Part shown: piece by piece, positions 20,226 to 29,972 of the stretch | How positions within the stretch are numbered: position 1 is the first letter of the stretch | Layout: each line of letters opens with the position of its first letter | Assembly (NCBI RefSeq): GCF_003344965.1 | Contig: NZ_CP031194.1 | Span: forward strand, 3,534,001-3,598,000 | Length of the DNA stretch: 64,000 nucleotides | Source of the DNA: Streptomyces paludis | Lineage (GTDB): Bacteria > Actinomycetota > Actinomycetes > Streptomycetales > Streptomycetaceae | Direction of reading: 5' to 3' | The notes under the pieces: model-generated | The model's input: the letters and a program-made list of their open reading frames with translations, nothing else | Told to the model about the DNA's origin: nothing | The model's database searches: none | Translations under genes and position numbers: made by a program

Positions 20226-22880
20226 ATGGCCGACGAGAACACCCCCGACACCCCTGATTCCCCCGCTCCGCCCGCCGGCGCGGACGGCGGCGCCCCCGAG
20301 ACCGTGACCGCGGTGGAGGGCCTGGCCCTGCGCGTGGAGCCGGTCGGGCTAGAGACCGAGATGCAGCGTTCGTATCTTGACTACGCGATGTCCGTCATCG
20401 TGTCGCGCGCGCTGCCGGACGTACGGGACGGCCTCAAGCCCGTACACCGCCGGGTGCTGTACGCGATGTACGACGGCGGTTACCGGCCCGAGAAGGGCTT
20501 CTACAAGTGCGCCCGTGTCGTCGGTGACGTCATGGGTACCTATCACCCGCACGGCGACTCCTCGATCTACGACGCGCTCGTGCGGCTCGCGCAGCCGTGG
20601 TCGATGCGGATGCCGCTGGTCGACTCCAACGGCAACTTCGGTTCCCCGGGCAATGACCCGGCCGCCGCCATGCGGTACACCGAGTGCAAGATGATGCCGC
20701 TGTCGATGGAGATGCTCCGGGACATCGACGAGGAGACCGTCGACCTCACGGACAACTACGACGGGCGCAACCAGGAGCCGACGGTCCTGCCGGCCCGGTT
20801 CCCGAACCTGCTGATCAACGGCTCCGCCGGGATCGCCGTCGGGATGGCCACGAACATCCCGCCGCACAATCTGCGGGAGGTGGCGGCCGGCGCGATGTGG
20901 GCGCTGGAGCACCCGGAGGCGAGCCACGAGGAGCTGCTCGACGCGCTGATCGAGCGGATCAAGGGCCCCGACTTCCCGACGGGCGCGCTGGTGGTGGGCC
21001 GCAAGGGCATCGAGGAGGCGTACCGGACGGGCCGCGGCTCGATCACGATGCGCGCGGTGGTCGAGGTCGAGGAGATCCAGAACCGCCAGTGCCTGGTGGT
21101 CACGGAGCTGCCGTACCAGACCAACCCGGACAATCTCGCGCAGAAGATTGCCGATCTGGTCAAGGACGGCAGGGTCGGCGGGATCGCCGACGTCCGGGAC
21201 GAGACGTCCTCGCGTACGGGACAGCGGCTGGTCGTCGTCCTGAAGCGGGACGCGGTCGCCAAGGTCGTGCTGAACAACCTGTACAAGCACACGGACCTCC
21301 AGTCGAACTTCAGCGCGAACATGCTGGCGCTGGTGGACGGTGTGCCGCGCACGCTGTCGCTGGACGCGTTCATCCGGCACTGGGTGACGCACCAGGTCGA
21401 GGTCATCGTCCGGCGGACGAGGTTCCGGCTGCGCAAGGCCGAGGAGCGGGCGCACATCCTGCGCGGTCTGCTCAAGGCGCTGGACGCGATCGACGAGGTC
21501 ATCGCGCTGATCCGGCGCAGTGACACGGTCGAGATCGCGCGCGAGGGCCTGATGGGGCTGCTCTCGATCGACGAGATCCAGGCGAACGCGATCCTGGAGA
21601 TGCAGTTGCGGCGGCTGGCCGCGCTGGAGCGGCAGAAGATCGTCGCTGAGCACGACGAGTTGCAGCAGAAGATCAACGAGTACAACGCGATCCTGGCCTC
21701 GCCGGAGAAGCAGCGTCAGATCATCCGCGAGGAACTGACCGTCATCGTCGACAAGTTCGGTGACGACCGGCGGTCCAAGCTGGTTCCCTTCGACGGTGAC
21801 ATGTCCATGGAGGACTTGATCGCCGAGGAGGACATCGTCGTCACCATCACGCGCGGCGGCTATGTGAAGCGTACGAAGGCGGACGACTACCGCTCGCAGA
21901 AGCGCGGCGGCAAGGGCGTGCGCGGGACGAAGCTCAAGGAAGACGACATCGTCGACCACTTCTTCGTCTCGACGACCCACCACTGGCTGCTGTTCTTCAC
22001 GAACAAGGGCCGGGTCTACCGGGCGAAGGCGTACGAGCTGCCGGACGCCGGCCGGGACGCGCGCGGCCAGCACGTGGCCAATCTGCTGGCCTTCCAGCCG
22101 GACGAGCAGATCGCCGAGATCCTGGCGATCCGCGACTACGAGGCCGTGCCGTATCTCGTTCTGGCCACAAAGGCCGGGCTGGTGAAGAAGACGGCGCTGA
22201 AGGATTACGACTCGCCGCGCTCGGGCGGGGTTATCGCGATCAATCTCCGGGAGACGGAGTCGGGCGCCGACGACGAGCTGATCGGGGCGGAGCTGGTGTC
22301 CGCGGAGGACGATCTGCTGCTGATCAGCCGCAAGGCGCAGTCCATCCGGTTCACGGCGACGGACGACGCTCTTCGGCCAATGGGACGAGCGACATCCGGG
22401 GTCAAGGGGATGAGTTTCCGCGAAGGGGACGAGCTGCTGTCGATGAATGTCGTCCGGCCCGGTACTTTCGTCTTCACCGCGACGGACGGCGGGTACGCGA
22501 AGCGGACCGCCGTCGACGAGTACCGCGTCCAGGGCCGCGGCGGCCTCGGTATCAAGGCCGCCAAGATCGTGGAGGACCGTGGTTCTCTCGTCGGTGCGTT
22601 GGTGGTCGAGGAGACGGATGAGATCCTTGCCATCACCCTCGGCGGCGGTGTGATTCGCACGCGCGTCAACGAAGTCAGGGAGACGGGCCGTGACACCATG
22701 GGCGTCCAACTGATCAACCTGGGCAAGCGTGATGCCGTCGTCGGTATCGCACGCAATGCCGAGGCGGGGCGTGAGGCCGAAGAGGTCGACGGGAGCGATG
22801 ACCCGGCGGCCGAAGCGGCCGGTACGGCCGAGGTCGTAGCCGAGGGCACTCAGTCCTCGGCCGGGGAGCACGAGGAGTAA
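20226..22880 (+). CDS. gyrA: DNA gyrase subunit A
   Basis: 884 residues. The breakage-reunion domain has the quinolone-determining segment [16 protein letters not shown] and the catalytic tyrosine in [10 protein letters not shown]. The GyrA box is [12 protein letters not shown], followed by the six-bladed C-terminal domain with repeated beta motifs ([16 protein letters not shown]). The position equivalent to E. coli Ser83 is Ser in GDSSIYD, so no classic resistance change is visible. The C-terminal ~50 residues are an acidic tail. Gap of 51 bp after gyrB, with AAAGGA before the ATG. Confidence 0.97.
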   Translation: MADENTPDTPDSPAPPAGADGGAPETVTAVEGLALRVEPVGLETEMQRSYLDYAMSVIVSRALPDVRDGLKPVHRRVLYAMYDGGYRPEKGFYKCARVVGDVMGTYHPHGDSSIYDALVRLAQPWSMRMPLVDSNGNFGSPGNDPAAAMRYTECKMMPLSMEMLRDIDEETVDLTDNYDGRNQEPTVLPARFPNLLINGSAGIAVGMATNIPPHNLREVAAGAMWALEHPEASHEELLDALIERIKGPDFPTGALVVGRKGIEEAYRTGRGSITMRAVVEVEEIQNRQCLVVTELPYQTNPDNLAQKIADLVKDGRVGGIADVRDETSSRTGQRLVVVLKRDAVAKVVLNNLYKHTDLQSNFSANMLALVDGVPRTLSLDAFIRHWVTHQVEVIVRRTRFRLRKAEERAHILRGLLKALDAIDEVIALIRRSDTVEIAREGLMGLLSIDEIQANAILEMQLRRLAALERQKIVAEHDELQQKINEYNAILASPEKQRQIIREELTVIVDKFGDDRRSKLVPFDGDMSMEDLIAEEDIVVTITRGGYVKRTKADDYRSQKRGGKGVRGTKLKEDDIVDHFFVSTTHHWLLFFTNKGRVYRAKAYELPDAGRDARGQHVANLLAFQPDEQIAEILAIRDYEAVPYLVLATKAGLVKKTALKDYDSPRSGGVIAINLRETESGADDELIGAELVSAEDDLLLISRKAQSIRFTATDDALRPMGRATSGVKGMSFREGDELLSMNVVRPGTFVFTATDGGYAKRTAVDEYRVQGRGGLGIKAAKIVEDRGSLVGALVVEETDEILAITLGGGVIRTRVNEVRETGRDTMGVQLINLGKRDAVVGIARNAEAGREAEEVDGSDDPAAEAAGTAEVVAEGTQSSAGEHEE

Positions 22881-22884
22881 AAGC

Positions 22885-23676
22885 GTGAGTGGAGCCACGG
22901 GCGCCGGATCGAACGCTTCCGGAGGGAACGGTGCCCGTGGCCCTGCCACGGACTCCCAGGGGGTAGCGGTGACCGATACCCGGGGGCAGCAGCCCCCGTA
23001 CCAGCAGACTTACGGTACTGAGCAGCCGAAGCCGGCGGCTCAGCCTTACCATCCGCCGCAGGCGTATCCGGCCCCGGCGCCCGCTTCGGCACCGCAGCCC
23101 GGTGCCGGTGCCGGCACCGGCGCGGGTGCGGGTGCGCAGGTCGGAACGCAGCAGGGCCAAGGTCAGAGTCAGACCCAGGGTCAGGGCCAGATCTTCGGCC
23201 AGGGCCAGGGCCAACAGGGAGTCTCCGTGACAACTGCCGCTTCGGGTACCGCCGCGGCCACCGCCGCCGTCAGACTGCCGCGGACCGGCGCTCGCACCAC
23301 ACCGCGTACACGCAAGGCGCGGCTGCGGGTGTCGAAGGCCGATCCGTGGTCCGTGATGAAGGTCAGTTTCCTGCTCTCCATCGCGCTCGGCGTGTGCACG
23401 GTCGTCGCGGCCGCCGTGCTGTGGATGGTCATGGACGCGATGGGCGTCTTCTCGACGGTCGGCGGGACGATCAGTGAGGCCACGGGCTCGACCGAGAGCA
23501 ATGGCTTCGATCTCCAGTCGTTCCTGTCGCTGCCGCGCGTGCTCATCTTCACCTCGGTCATCGCGGTGATCGATGTGGTGCTCGCGACGGCGCTGGCGAC
23601 GCTCGGGGCCTTCATCTACAACCTGTCCGCGGGCTTCGTGGGCGGTGTCGAGCTGACGCTCGCCGAGGACGAGTGA
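22885..23676 (+). CDS. DUF3566 transmembrane protein
   Basis: 263 residues, four bases behind gyrA. The first ~145 residues are disordered and Gly/Gln/Pro-rich, with a GQGQ-type repeat. The conserved C-terminal domain (about 150-263) has VSKADPWSVMKVSFLLSIALGVCTVVAAAVLW, a first membrane helix, and a second helix VLIFTSVIAVIDVVLATALATLGAFIYN. This is the DUF3566 domain found after gyrA across actinobacteria; function unknown. Confidence 0.88.
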   Translation: MSGATGAGSNASGGNGARGPATDSQGVAVTDTRGQQPPYQQTYGTEQPKPAAQPYHPPQAYPAPAPASAPQPGAGAGTGAGAGAQVGTQQGQGQSQTQGQGQIFGQGQGQQGVSVTTAASGTAAATAAVRLPRTGARTTPRTRKARLRVSKADPWSVMKVSFLLSIALGVCTVVAAAVLWMVMDAMGVFSTVGGTISEATGSTESNGFDLQSFLSLPRVLIFTSVIAVIDVVLATALATLGAFIYNLSAGFVGGVELTLAEDE

Positions 23677-23736
23677 GCGTCGTCCCAACCGATTTTGGGG
23701 CTGGCCCTGAAGTGCGCTAATCTTCAGGGGCAGCGC

Positions 23737-23810
23737 GGGGCTATAGCTCAGTTGGTTAGAGCGCATCCCTGATAAGGATGAGGCCACAGGTTCAAATCCT
23801 GTTAGCCCCA
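23737..23810 (+). tRNA. tRNA-Ile (GAT anticodon)
   Basis: 74-nt cloverleaf. Acceptor GGGGCTA pairs with TAGCCCC; D-arm AGCTCAGTTGGTTAGAGC; anticodon GAT at 23771-23773 in loop CTGATAA; T-arm with GGTTCAAATCC; discriminator A. The 3' CCA is not encoded. Confidence 0.97.
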
Positions 23811-23818
23811 CCGCGAAG

Positions 23819-23853
23819 AACGGCCCGTACGGAAATCATCCGTACGGGCCGTT
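23819..23853 (+). terminator. Terminator after tRNA-Ile
   Basis: 14-bp perfect stem AACGGCCCGTACGG / CCGTACGGGCCGTT with a 7-base loop, followed by TTGC. Confidence 0.85.
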
Positions 23854-24162
23854 TGCATAACCCCGACGCATACGACCGACCGGCACATGGGGGGTGGGTG
23901 AAGGAGCGGGGGCTGGTGCGTGCAGCTGCAAGGCGGAGGAGGGAGTGATGGCGGAGCCATCGTGACCGACGACAACGCCGCAGATGTGCGTGCCAGCCCC
24001 CGTGACGCCGCCCCCCATGTGCCGGTCGGTCTAAGCCCTGACAGCGGCGCCGACTGGCCCATTGCGCGGATCGGGGAGCGCGGGCAGATCACCGATCGGT
24101 ATCGGCCGGTGTGTATAGTCGGCGCCAGAAGTCCCTACGTCAAGGAAAGACGAGGTCGCGCG

Positions 24163-24297
24163 GTGAAGAAGCTTCTCTTGGTCGCACTGGCCGCCATCGG
24201 CGGGCTCCTCGTGTACCGCCAGATCCAGGCGGACCGCGCCGAGCAGGATCTGTGGACGGAGGCGACCGACTCCGTGCCCGCAGGTTCGGGTGTGTGA
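24163..24297 (+). CDS. DLW-39 family small membrane-anchored protein
   Basis: 44-residue protein: N-terminal hydrophobic helix KKLLLVALAAIGGLLVYRQ, then the conserved motif DRAEQDLWTEATD that gives the family its name. Small proteins of this kind lie near gyrA in Streptomyces; function unknown. GTG start with GGAAAGA upstream. The 306 bp between the tRNA-Ile terminator and this gene carries nothing else I can support. Confidence 0.85.
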   Translation: MKKLLLVALAAIGGLLVYRQIQADRAEQDLWTEATDSVPAGSGV

Positions 24298-24318
24298 GTC
24301 GCAGCAGTCCGAATTGCG

Positions 24319-24345
24319 AGCCCCGGCCGCCGAGCGGCCGGGGCT
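24319..24345 (+). terminator. Terminator after the DLW-39 gene
   Basis: 11-bp perfect stem AGCCCCGGCCG / CGGCCGGGGCT with a 5-base loop, then TTCGTG. From here to 24760 I see no gene. Confidence 0.8.
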
Positions 24346-24760
24346 TCGTGCTGTCCGGGGGCGGTTTGCTGGGGTGTGGCGAGCGCGTATGGTTTGCGTA
24401 CGTGAATAATCTGCTTGCTCGGGCAAATGTCTGTGGTCTGGGTCTAGGTCTGGCTTTGGGGCTGGTCTGGGGCTGGACCGGGGCTTGCGGCGGCTTTCCG
24501 GCGGTTCCCTGGATGGCCTCTGGCGGCCTTTCGGCGGGCTGGTGAGGTACGGGGCCGGATGGGGCCCGCGAGGCGCTCTGGGGCCCGACTGGCGTGCTCC
24601 GTAAGGCCGTTGGGGCCGCAGGGCGTACGGCGGCCGGCGGGGCGCGTGGGTGATTCGGGTGGCCGCGCAGACAGCGACGGGACGGCCGGGGCAGGATGGA
24701 CCGGCACCATGATGCGGCGCGGGGTGCCCGGGAGGGCGCCGGACGGCGAAGGGGAAGCGC

Positions 24761-26242
24761 GTGAACGGGGAGCGGGAGCGGGAGCGGCGCGAGCGGGTAC
24801 GGGTACGCGTGCGGGTACGGGGACTTCTGCGGGTACGGCGCGAGCGGGTACGCCGGGTGCGCGCGGTCGGGGCGTCGGCGGTGTGTGCGGCGGCGGCCCT
24901 CTGCGCGGTCGCGGCGCTGCCCGGGACGGCGGGGCGGGCCTGGGCGGCCGGCGAGCCCGCTCCGTACGCCTTCGGGCCGGACACGAAGCCGGTCACCGGC
25001 TCGGCGACCACCAGCGGCGCGCGGCCCCTCGACGCGGGCGCCACGTACAAGGACACGATCGAGCCGGGCGGCCGGCGTATCTACCGGCTGGACCTCGACG
25101 CGGAGACAAACGCGTATGTCTCGGCCGTGGCCGTGCCGAAGCCGGGCACGACGGTCGCCCCCTCGGACAACATCAAGGTCTCGCTCCAGAACGGCCAGGG
25201 CAACCAGTGCAGTTCGAACGACGCCAGGTTCGGCGGCGTGGGCGCCTTCCCGCGTCCCCTCGCGGCCTACGCGTACCGGACGGTGGAGAAGGGCTCGTAC
25301 CTCTGCAAGGACGCCGGCCGGTACTACGTCGTCGTGGAGCGGACCAGCGACGAGACCTCCACGCCCGAGCCCTGGGAGCTGGAGATCCGCCATGTCGCCG
25401 AGCCGGGGCTGACGGAGCAGGGCCCCACCAGCGCGCCGACGGTGTGGCCGAGCGCGTCCCCGGGGCCGGCCGCCGGCGACCGTACGGGCGAGCGCAAGGG
25501 CGGCAGCAGCTTCTACGACGCGAAGGGGCTGAGCGGCGGCGAGTGGACGACGGGGATCGAGCCGGGGGCCTCGCTCTTCTACCGGATCCCGGTGGACTGG
25601 GGGCAGCAGCTGTTCGTCGCCGCCGACTTGAGCAGCTCGGAGGTGACGGACGGGCCAGCGGTGAGCGGCGCGTTCGCCGTGTCCCTGTACAACCCGGCGC
25701 TCGGGCTCGTCGGCAGCGGCAGCCCGGTCTCGTACGACGGCCGGCAGAAGACGGTGGCGCTCTCGCCGCTGCCGCCGGTCGCGTACGAGAACCGGTTCGG
25801 CTATGCGACCGGTGACAAGGACATGCGGTTCGCGGGCTGGTACTACCTGCGGGTCAGCCTCAACCCGGAGGTCGCCACCTCGTTCGGGACCGCGCCGATC
25901 CCGCTGACGCTGCGGGTCAACGTCACGGGCGAGGCGAAGCCGGGGCCCGCGTACGCGGGACCGGCGGGTGACTTCGGCGTGACGCCGGACGACCGGGAGG
26001 TCGCGGCGGACGGGCTGACGCCGTCGGACCGCGCGAACGGCGACACCATGGCGCTGATCGCGGCGGCGGGGATCGGCACGGGGACGGCGCTGGTGCTCGG
26101 ACTCGGGGTGTGGACGCTGCGCGCGCGGCGGAACGCGGCAGGGGGTGCGGCGGGCGGCGTACCGGCGCAGGTGACGGCTGGGCCCTCGTATGAACCGCAG
26201 GGGTACGGGCCGCAGGGGTACGGGCCGCCTCCCGGGCGGTGA
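24761..26242 (+). CDS. Secreted, C-terminally membrane-anchored hypothetical protein
   Basis: 493 residues. A very arginine-rich N-terminus, encoded by tandem CGGGTACG-like repeats, precedes a signal-peptide-like segment (SAVCAAAALCAVAALPGTAGRAWA). The exported part has two similar halves that begin AGATYKDTIEPGGRRIYRLDLD (about residue 85) and GGEWTTGIEPGASLFYRIPVDWGQQLFV (about 265), suggesting a duplicated beta-sandwich domain. One C-terminal helix follows (ALIAAAGIGTGTALVLGLGVW) and then a Pro/Gly-rich cytoplasmic tail. The true start may be further in, because the Arg-rich stretch is an unusual export n-region. Function unknown; convergent with the kinase gene 19 bp away. Confidence 0.75.
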   Translation: MNGERERERRERVRVRVRVRGLLRVRRERVRRVRAVGASAVCAAAALCAVAALPGTAGRAWAAGEPAPYAFGPDTKPVTGSATTSGARPLDAGATYKDTIEPGGRRIYRLDLDAETNAYVSAVAVPKPGTTVAPSDNIKVSLQNGQGNQCSSNDARFGGVGAFPRPLAAYAYRTVEKGSYLCKDAGRYYVVVERTSDETSTPEPWELEIRHVAEPGLTEQGPTSAPTVWPSASPGPAAGDRTGERKGGSSFYDAKGLSGGEWTTGIEPGASLFYRIPVDWGQQLFVAADLSSSEVTDGPAVSGAFAVSLYNPALGLVGSGSPVSYDGRQKTVALSPLPPVAYENRFGYATGDKDMRFAGWYYLRVSLNPEVATSFGTAPIPLTLRVNVTGEAKPGPAYAGPAGDFGVTPDDREVAADGLTPSDRANGDTMALIAAAGIGTGTALVLGLGVWTLRARRNAAGGAAGGVPAQVTAGPSYEPQGYGPQGYGPPPGR

Positions 26243-26261
26243 GCGGCGGCGGCGCGGCTGC

Positions 26262-27554
26262 TCAGATCCGGGACAGCGCCCAGAAGCCGACCGCGAAGCA
26301 GGCCAGGGCGAGCAGCAGCACCGGGACGGCGACCTTCAGGGGCGGGCCGGGGCGGTGGGGCGCGGGTGCCGCTGTCGGCGCGGAGGTTTGTTGGGGCTGG
26401 AGTTGCGGGGCGGTGTAGGGGCGGGTGAGGGCCTGCTCGTGCCGTACCGCTTCGGTCGGTGCGTGGGCCAGCAACTGCTGCGGGTGTTGGGGGTGGAGGG
26501 GCTGCTGGGGCGGAGGAGGCAGGTGGAAGCTGCCGGTCTCTGACATGGCGCCGGACACGGGGGAGGATGCCGGCGGCTGGGGAGGGAGCGGCGGGGGCGT
26601 GGTTTCCGGCTGTGATTCGGGTTGCGGCTGCGGCTGCGGTTCGGGTTCCGGTTCGGGCTTTGGTTCGGCGGCCGGGAGGGGGCCCTGCGGGCCGAAGCCG
26701 GCCGGCAGCGGGCCGATCTGGTCGAAGACCTCGACCGGCTCGTCGTCCGCGCCCGGTTCGGGCAGCAGCTCCACGGCCGCCGTCAGCGCCTTGCGGGCGC
26801 CCGTGGCCGTACGGAACCGGGCGTGCGGATCGGGCTGGAGCAGTCCCGCCAGCACCTGCCACAGCGGCTCGGGGATGCCCTCGGGCGCGCCGGGGGTGCC
26901 GTGTGCGGCGAAGTACTCGATCAGGGCCCGGGAGTCGGGCTTCTGCCCCTGGAGCAGATAGAGCGCTACCAGGCCGACGGCGAAGAGGTCGGAGGGGAAG
27001 TCGGGCTCGGCGCCCATCAGTTGCTCGGGAGCGAAGTAACCGGGCGTGCCCACCACGTAGTTGGTCTCCGTCAGGCGGGGCTCGCCCTTGCGCATGGAGA
27101 TGCCGAAGTCGGAGAGGCGCAGATGCGGCCGGGCGGTGCCGGTCGCCTCCATGAGGATGTTGGCGGGTTTGATGTCGCGGTGGACGACGCCTTCCGCGTG
27201 GACGGCGGCGAGCCCGGCGAGGAGCTGGTCGAGCAGGGTGCAGACGAAGCGGGGCGGCAGCGGCCCGTAGTCGCCGATGACATGGGCCAGCGACCCCCCG
27301 CTGACCAGGTCCATGGTGAAGAGGACCTTGTCGTCGTCGGCGGCCCAGCTCGCGGGGGCGAGGACATGCGGATGGTCGATCCGGAGCGCCTGTTCGCGGA
27401 CGAACCGGAGCAGGGTGTGCGCGTCGCTCTGCTGGAGGACCTTGGCCGCGACGTAACGCCGCCGCCGGTGGTCCCAGGCGCGCCAGACGGCACCGACGCC
27501 GCCCCGGCCGACCGGGTCGATCAGCTCGTACCGTCCCGCGAAGATCTCACCCAT
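26262..27554 (-). CDS. Ser/Thr protein kinase (PknB-like, membrane-anchored)
   Basis: 430 residues. Kinase domain about 8-265: Gly loop VGRGGVGAVWRAWD, ATP lysine in YVAAKVL, catalytic loop VVHRDIKPANILME, DFGIS and YFAPEQLMG. All key residues of an active Hanks-type kinase are present. A long Pro/Gln/Glu-rich juxtamembrane linker follows (about 285-400) and a single C-terminal helix (VAVPVLLLALACFAVGFWAL) with only a few residues outside, so there is no PASTA or other external sensor domain. Substrates unknown; the HTH gene lies behind it on the same strand. Confidence 0.9.
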   Translation of the reverse strand: MGEIFAGRYELIDPVGRGGVGAVWRAWDHRRRRYVAAKVLQQSDAHTLLRFVREQALRIDHPHVLAPASWAADDDKVLFTMDLVSGGSLAHVIGDYGPLPPRFVCTLLDQLLAGLAAVHAEGVVHRDIKPANILMEATGTARPHLRLSDFGISMRKGEPRLTETNYVVGTPGYFAPEQLMGAEPDFPSDLFAVGLVALYLLQGQKPDSRALIEYFAAHGTPGAPEGIPEPLWQVLAGLLQPDPHARFRTATGARKALTAAVELLPEPGADDEPVEVFDQIGPLPAGFGPQGPLPAAEPKPEPEPEPQPQPQPESQPETTPPPLPPQPPASSPVSGAMSETGSFHLPPPPQQPLHPQHPQQLLAHAPTEAVRHEQALTRPYTAPQLQPQQTSAPTAAPAPHRPGPPLKVAVPVLLLALACFAVGFWALSRI

Positions 27555-27657
27555 TGCGCCGCGCCCGCTCCCCGTCGTCTCGGCCGTTTGTGTGCCGCGT
27601 CTTTGTGTCGCGTCTTTGTGCCGTGCCCGGAACCGCCTGCCGGCCCCGGTCCGTCTG

Positions 27658-28206
27658 TCAGCTCTGGTGCGCCTCGTAGTGGGCGACGGCTTCGGCGGTG
27701 CGTCCGGCGCCGTAGACCCGGAGGAACTCTGCCAGTTCCGGCTGGGTCGCGGCGAGGGAGTCCGCCGCGTCTATGATGTCGCCGGCCGCCGCGACCGACC
27801 GCAGCAGCGACTGGATCTCACGGACCACCCGGCGGACGGTGGGCGCGCCCGTGCTGTGGGTCGTCTGGCTGGTGGCGCTGAGGACGGAGCCGCCCTGCGA
27901 TTTCTTGATCTCCTCCATCCGGTCCGTCGCCTCACCGGCGCTGACGCTGCCGTCGGCCACCTGCCCGGCGAGGTCCTGGAGCGCCTGCACCCGCTGGACG
28001 ACCGCGGGATTGCCGATCTTCGCGCGCTGACCGCTCATCAGCTGGGAGAGCATCGGGGCGGACAGCCCGAGGACGGCCGCGAGCCGGGCCTGGTTCAGCC
28101 CCAGGTCATCGATGAGCCGGCGGAAGAGCGCCCCCAGAGGCTCTCCGTACCAGCTCCGCTGAAGTTCTCTGGCTCTGGCGGTCGATTCCTGCTGTGCGGC
28201 GTCCAT
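27658..28206 (-). CDS. Helix-turn-helix (XRE-like) DNA-binding protein
   Basis: 182 residues from ATG 28206. The N-terminal helix-turn-helix is at about residues 28-60 (LNQARLAAVLGLSAPMLSQLMSGQRAKIGNP). The rest is helical with no known domain. Divergent from tRNA-Ala and upstream of the kinase on the same strand. It keeps good coding character, unlike the island to its right. Confidence 0.8.
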   Translation of the reverse strand: MDAAQQESTARARELQRSWYGEPLGALFRRLIDDLGLNQARLAAVLGLSAPMLSQLMSGQRAKIGNPAVVQRVQALQDLAGQVADGSVSAGEATDRMEEIKKSQGGSVLSATSQTTHSTGAPTVRRVVREIQSLLRSVAAAGDIIDAADSLAATQPELAEFLRVYGAGRTAEAVAHYEAHQS

Positions 28207-28393
28207 GCGCGTCTCCCCATCGCTTCCCCATGCGGCAGCTTCGCTGCTGCGAACCTCGTGGGGCATCTTACGGAGAGTGGTCGCGCGCGGGGAGCCCCAA
28301 TCCTTTTGCGGGATACCCGCCCACACCCGGTACTCTGGTTCCCGGTGACGCGCAGGGCCCCGGCGACGACGGCTCGGCGTACCCACCTTTAGC

Positions 28394-28466
28394 GGGGCCT
28401 TAGCTCAGTTGGTAGAGCGCTGTCTTTGCATGGCAGATGTCAGGAGTTCGACTCTCCTAGGCTCCA
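28394..28466 (+). tRNA. tRNA-Ala (TGC anticodon)
   Basis: 73-nt cloverleaf. Acceptor GGGGCCT pairs with AGGCTCC (one G-U pair); anticodon stem CTGTC/GGCAG with loop TTTGCAT, anticodon TGC at 28427-28429; T-arm AGGAG-TTCGACT-CTCCT; discriminator A; CCA not encoded. It is the probable integration target of the island to its right. Confidence 0.96.
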
Positions 28467-28468
28467 CA
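28449..28468 (+). repeat. attL-like core (tRNA-Ala 3' end)
   Basis: CGACTCTCCTAGGCTCCACA, spanning the T-arm and acceptor end of tRNA-Ala plus two flanking bases. It matches 58323-58342 at 19 of 20 positions. Confidence 0.75.
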
Positions 28469-28472
28469 ATCA

Positions 28473-28516
28473 GAGAGGTCCCCTGACCTGCGGAAACGCT
28501 GATCAGGGGACCTCTC
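28473..28516 (+). terminator. Terminator behind tRNA-Ala
   Basis: 14-bp stem GAGAGGTCCCCTGA / TCAGGGGACCTCTC with a 16-base loop. Fifteen bases of the loop region (28487-28501) recur in reverse orientation inside the hairpin at the right end (58362-58376). Confidence 0.8.
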
Positions 28517-28570
28517 CGTGTTCATAACGTCAGCACCGTGTCAGCACCGGTCTGATTTACGGTGCCTTCC

Positions 28571-29929
28571 ATGGCGTACATCAAGAAACGGGACAAGCGC
28601 GACGGAACGGCGAGCTTCACCGTCATGTGGAGGGCCGGCGGGGCCCGCGGTCGCAAGCAGGAATCGGAAGTCTTCGACGACTCCGGGGCTGCCGAGCGCT
28701 TCCGGGATCTGGTGAACGGACACGGCCAGCGGTGGCCGCCGGGCTGGGTGCGCGGGGAGGGCTTCATCGCGGACCTGCGACGACCCGAAAGTATGTTCGA
28801 ACCCTTCGCTCTCGCCTACGTCGACCGGCTGACCGGTATCCAGGGCGACACACGAAGCAAGTAAAAGAAGGAGATACGCGAGAACATGGCCCCCTGGTTC
28901 GGGCCCTACTCCGTGGAGGACGGCGAGGGCGCCGTCGTCCGGGACATGGTGCAGAACTGGGTCAACGACTTGGAGAACGGCAGGCCGGCCCCTCTCGACC
29001 GGCCGGACCGGAAGCCACGGACGAAGTACAAGCCGAAGACCGTCCAGGACAAGCATGGGCTGCTGTCCGCGATTCTCCAGTCGGCCGTCGACGCCGAGCC
29101 GCAGCTCAGGGCCGCGAATCCGTGCGCGCACACCCGGCTGCCGCGACTGGACGGTGACGAGGTCGACGAGGAGATGACCTTCCTTGAGCGGGAGGAGTGG
29201 GCGCAGATCCACGAGTGCATGGCGGAGGACGCCCAAAACCTCGCGGAGACCTTCGCCGAGACGGGTGCACGCTGGGGAGAGGTGACCGCGCTTCAGCCGC
29301 GCGATCTCCGGCGCCGCAACGGGCGCCCCGCGATCCGTATCCAGCGAGCCTGGAAGCGGGACGAGGACGGCAAGCCCTACATGGGCGCGCCGAAAACGAA
29401 GAAGAGCCGCAGGACGATGGTCATTACTTTCAAGCTCGACCGAATGCTCCGTCGGCGCGCCAAAGGGCTGGCTCCCGACGAGCTGATGTTCAAGGGGCCC
29501 ACAGGCAATCAATGGGATGCGGGAACGTTCCGCCGGCTTCGCTGGCTGCCCGCGATCACGCTTGCCGCGGAGAAGTTCGGCCTGATCAAGCGGCCCCGAA
29601 TTCACGACATCCGGCATTCCCACGCCGCGTGGCTCATCGCCGCCAAGGTCCCTCTCCCAGCCATTCAGGCCCGGCTGGGCCACGAGTCCATCACCACCAC
29701 CGTGGACCGGTACGGCCACCTCCTGGACGCGCTGGACGACGAGGTCATGTCCGCCGTCGAGTGGGCGATGGATCCGACCGCTCAGCTTCCGAAGTTCCTG
29801 GCGGACACCGGTCTCGCGTCTGTGACGGAGGGGCTTCCGGAGGTTCCCCGGCAGCGGTCCGGCACATCGGCGGACATGGGGCAGGACGCGAGCGAACTGG
29901 GGCAGCAGGGCGCTTCGTACGGCGGCTGA
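28571..29929 (+). pseudogene. Tyrosine site-specific integrase, interrupted by an in-frame TAA
   Basis: The frame runs from ATG 28571 (MAYIKKRDKRDG) to 28861, stops at TAA 28862-28864, and continues in the same frame as KKEIRENMAPWFGPYS to 29929. Reading through would give 452 residues, a normal length for actinomycete integrases. The catalytic domain is intact: R in GARWGEVTAL, the H-x-x-R pair in HDIRHSHAAW and the nucleophile Tyr in TTTVDRYGHL. The break lies between the N-terminal arm-binding part and the core-binding domain. An ATG at 28886 with AAGGAGA upstream could give a 347-residue protein without the arm-binding domain. A single nonsense change (ancestral TAT/TAC) is the simplest reading. 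Confidence 0.88.
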
Positions 29930-29972
29930 CCTGTCTTCGTCGTCACCGTGGATGGGTCCGTTGGCAGGCGGT

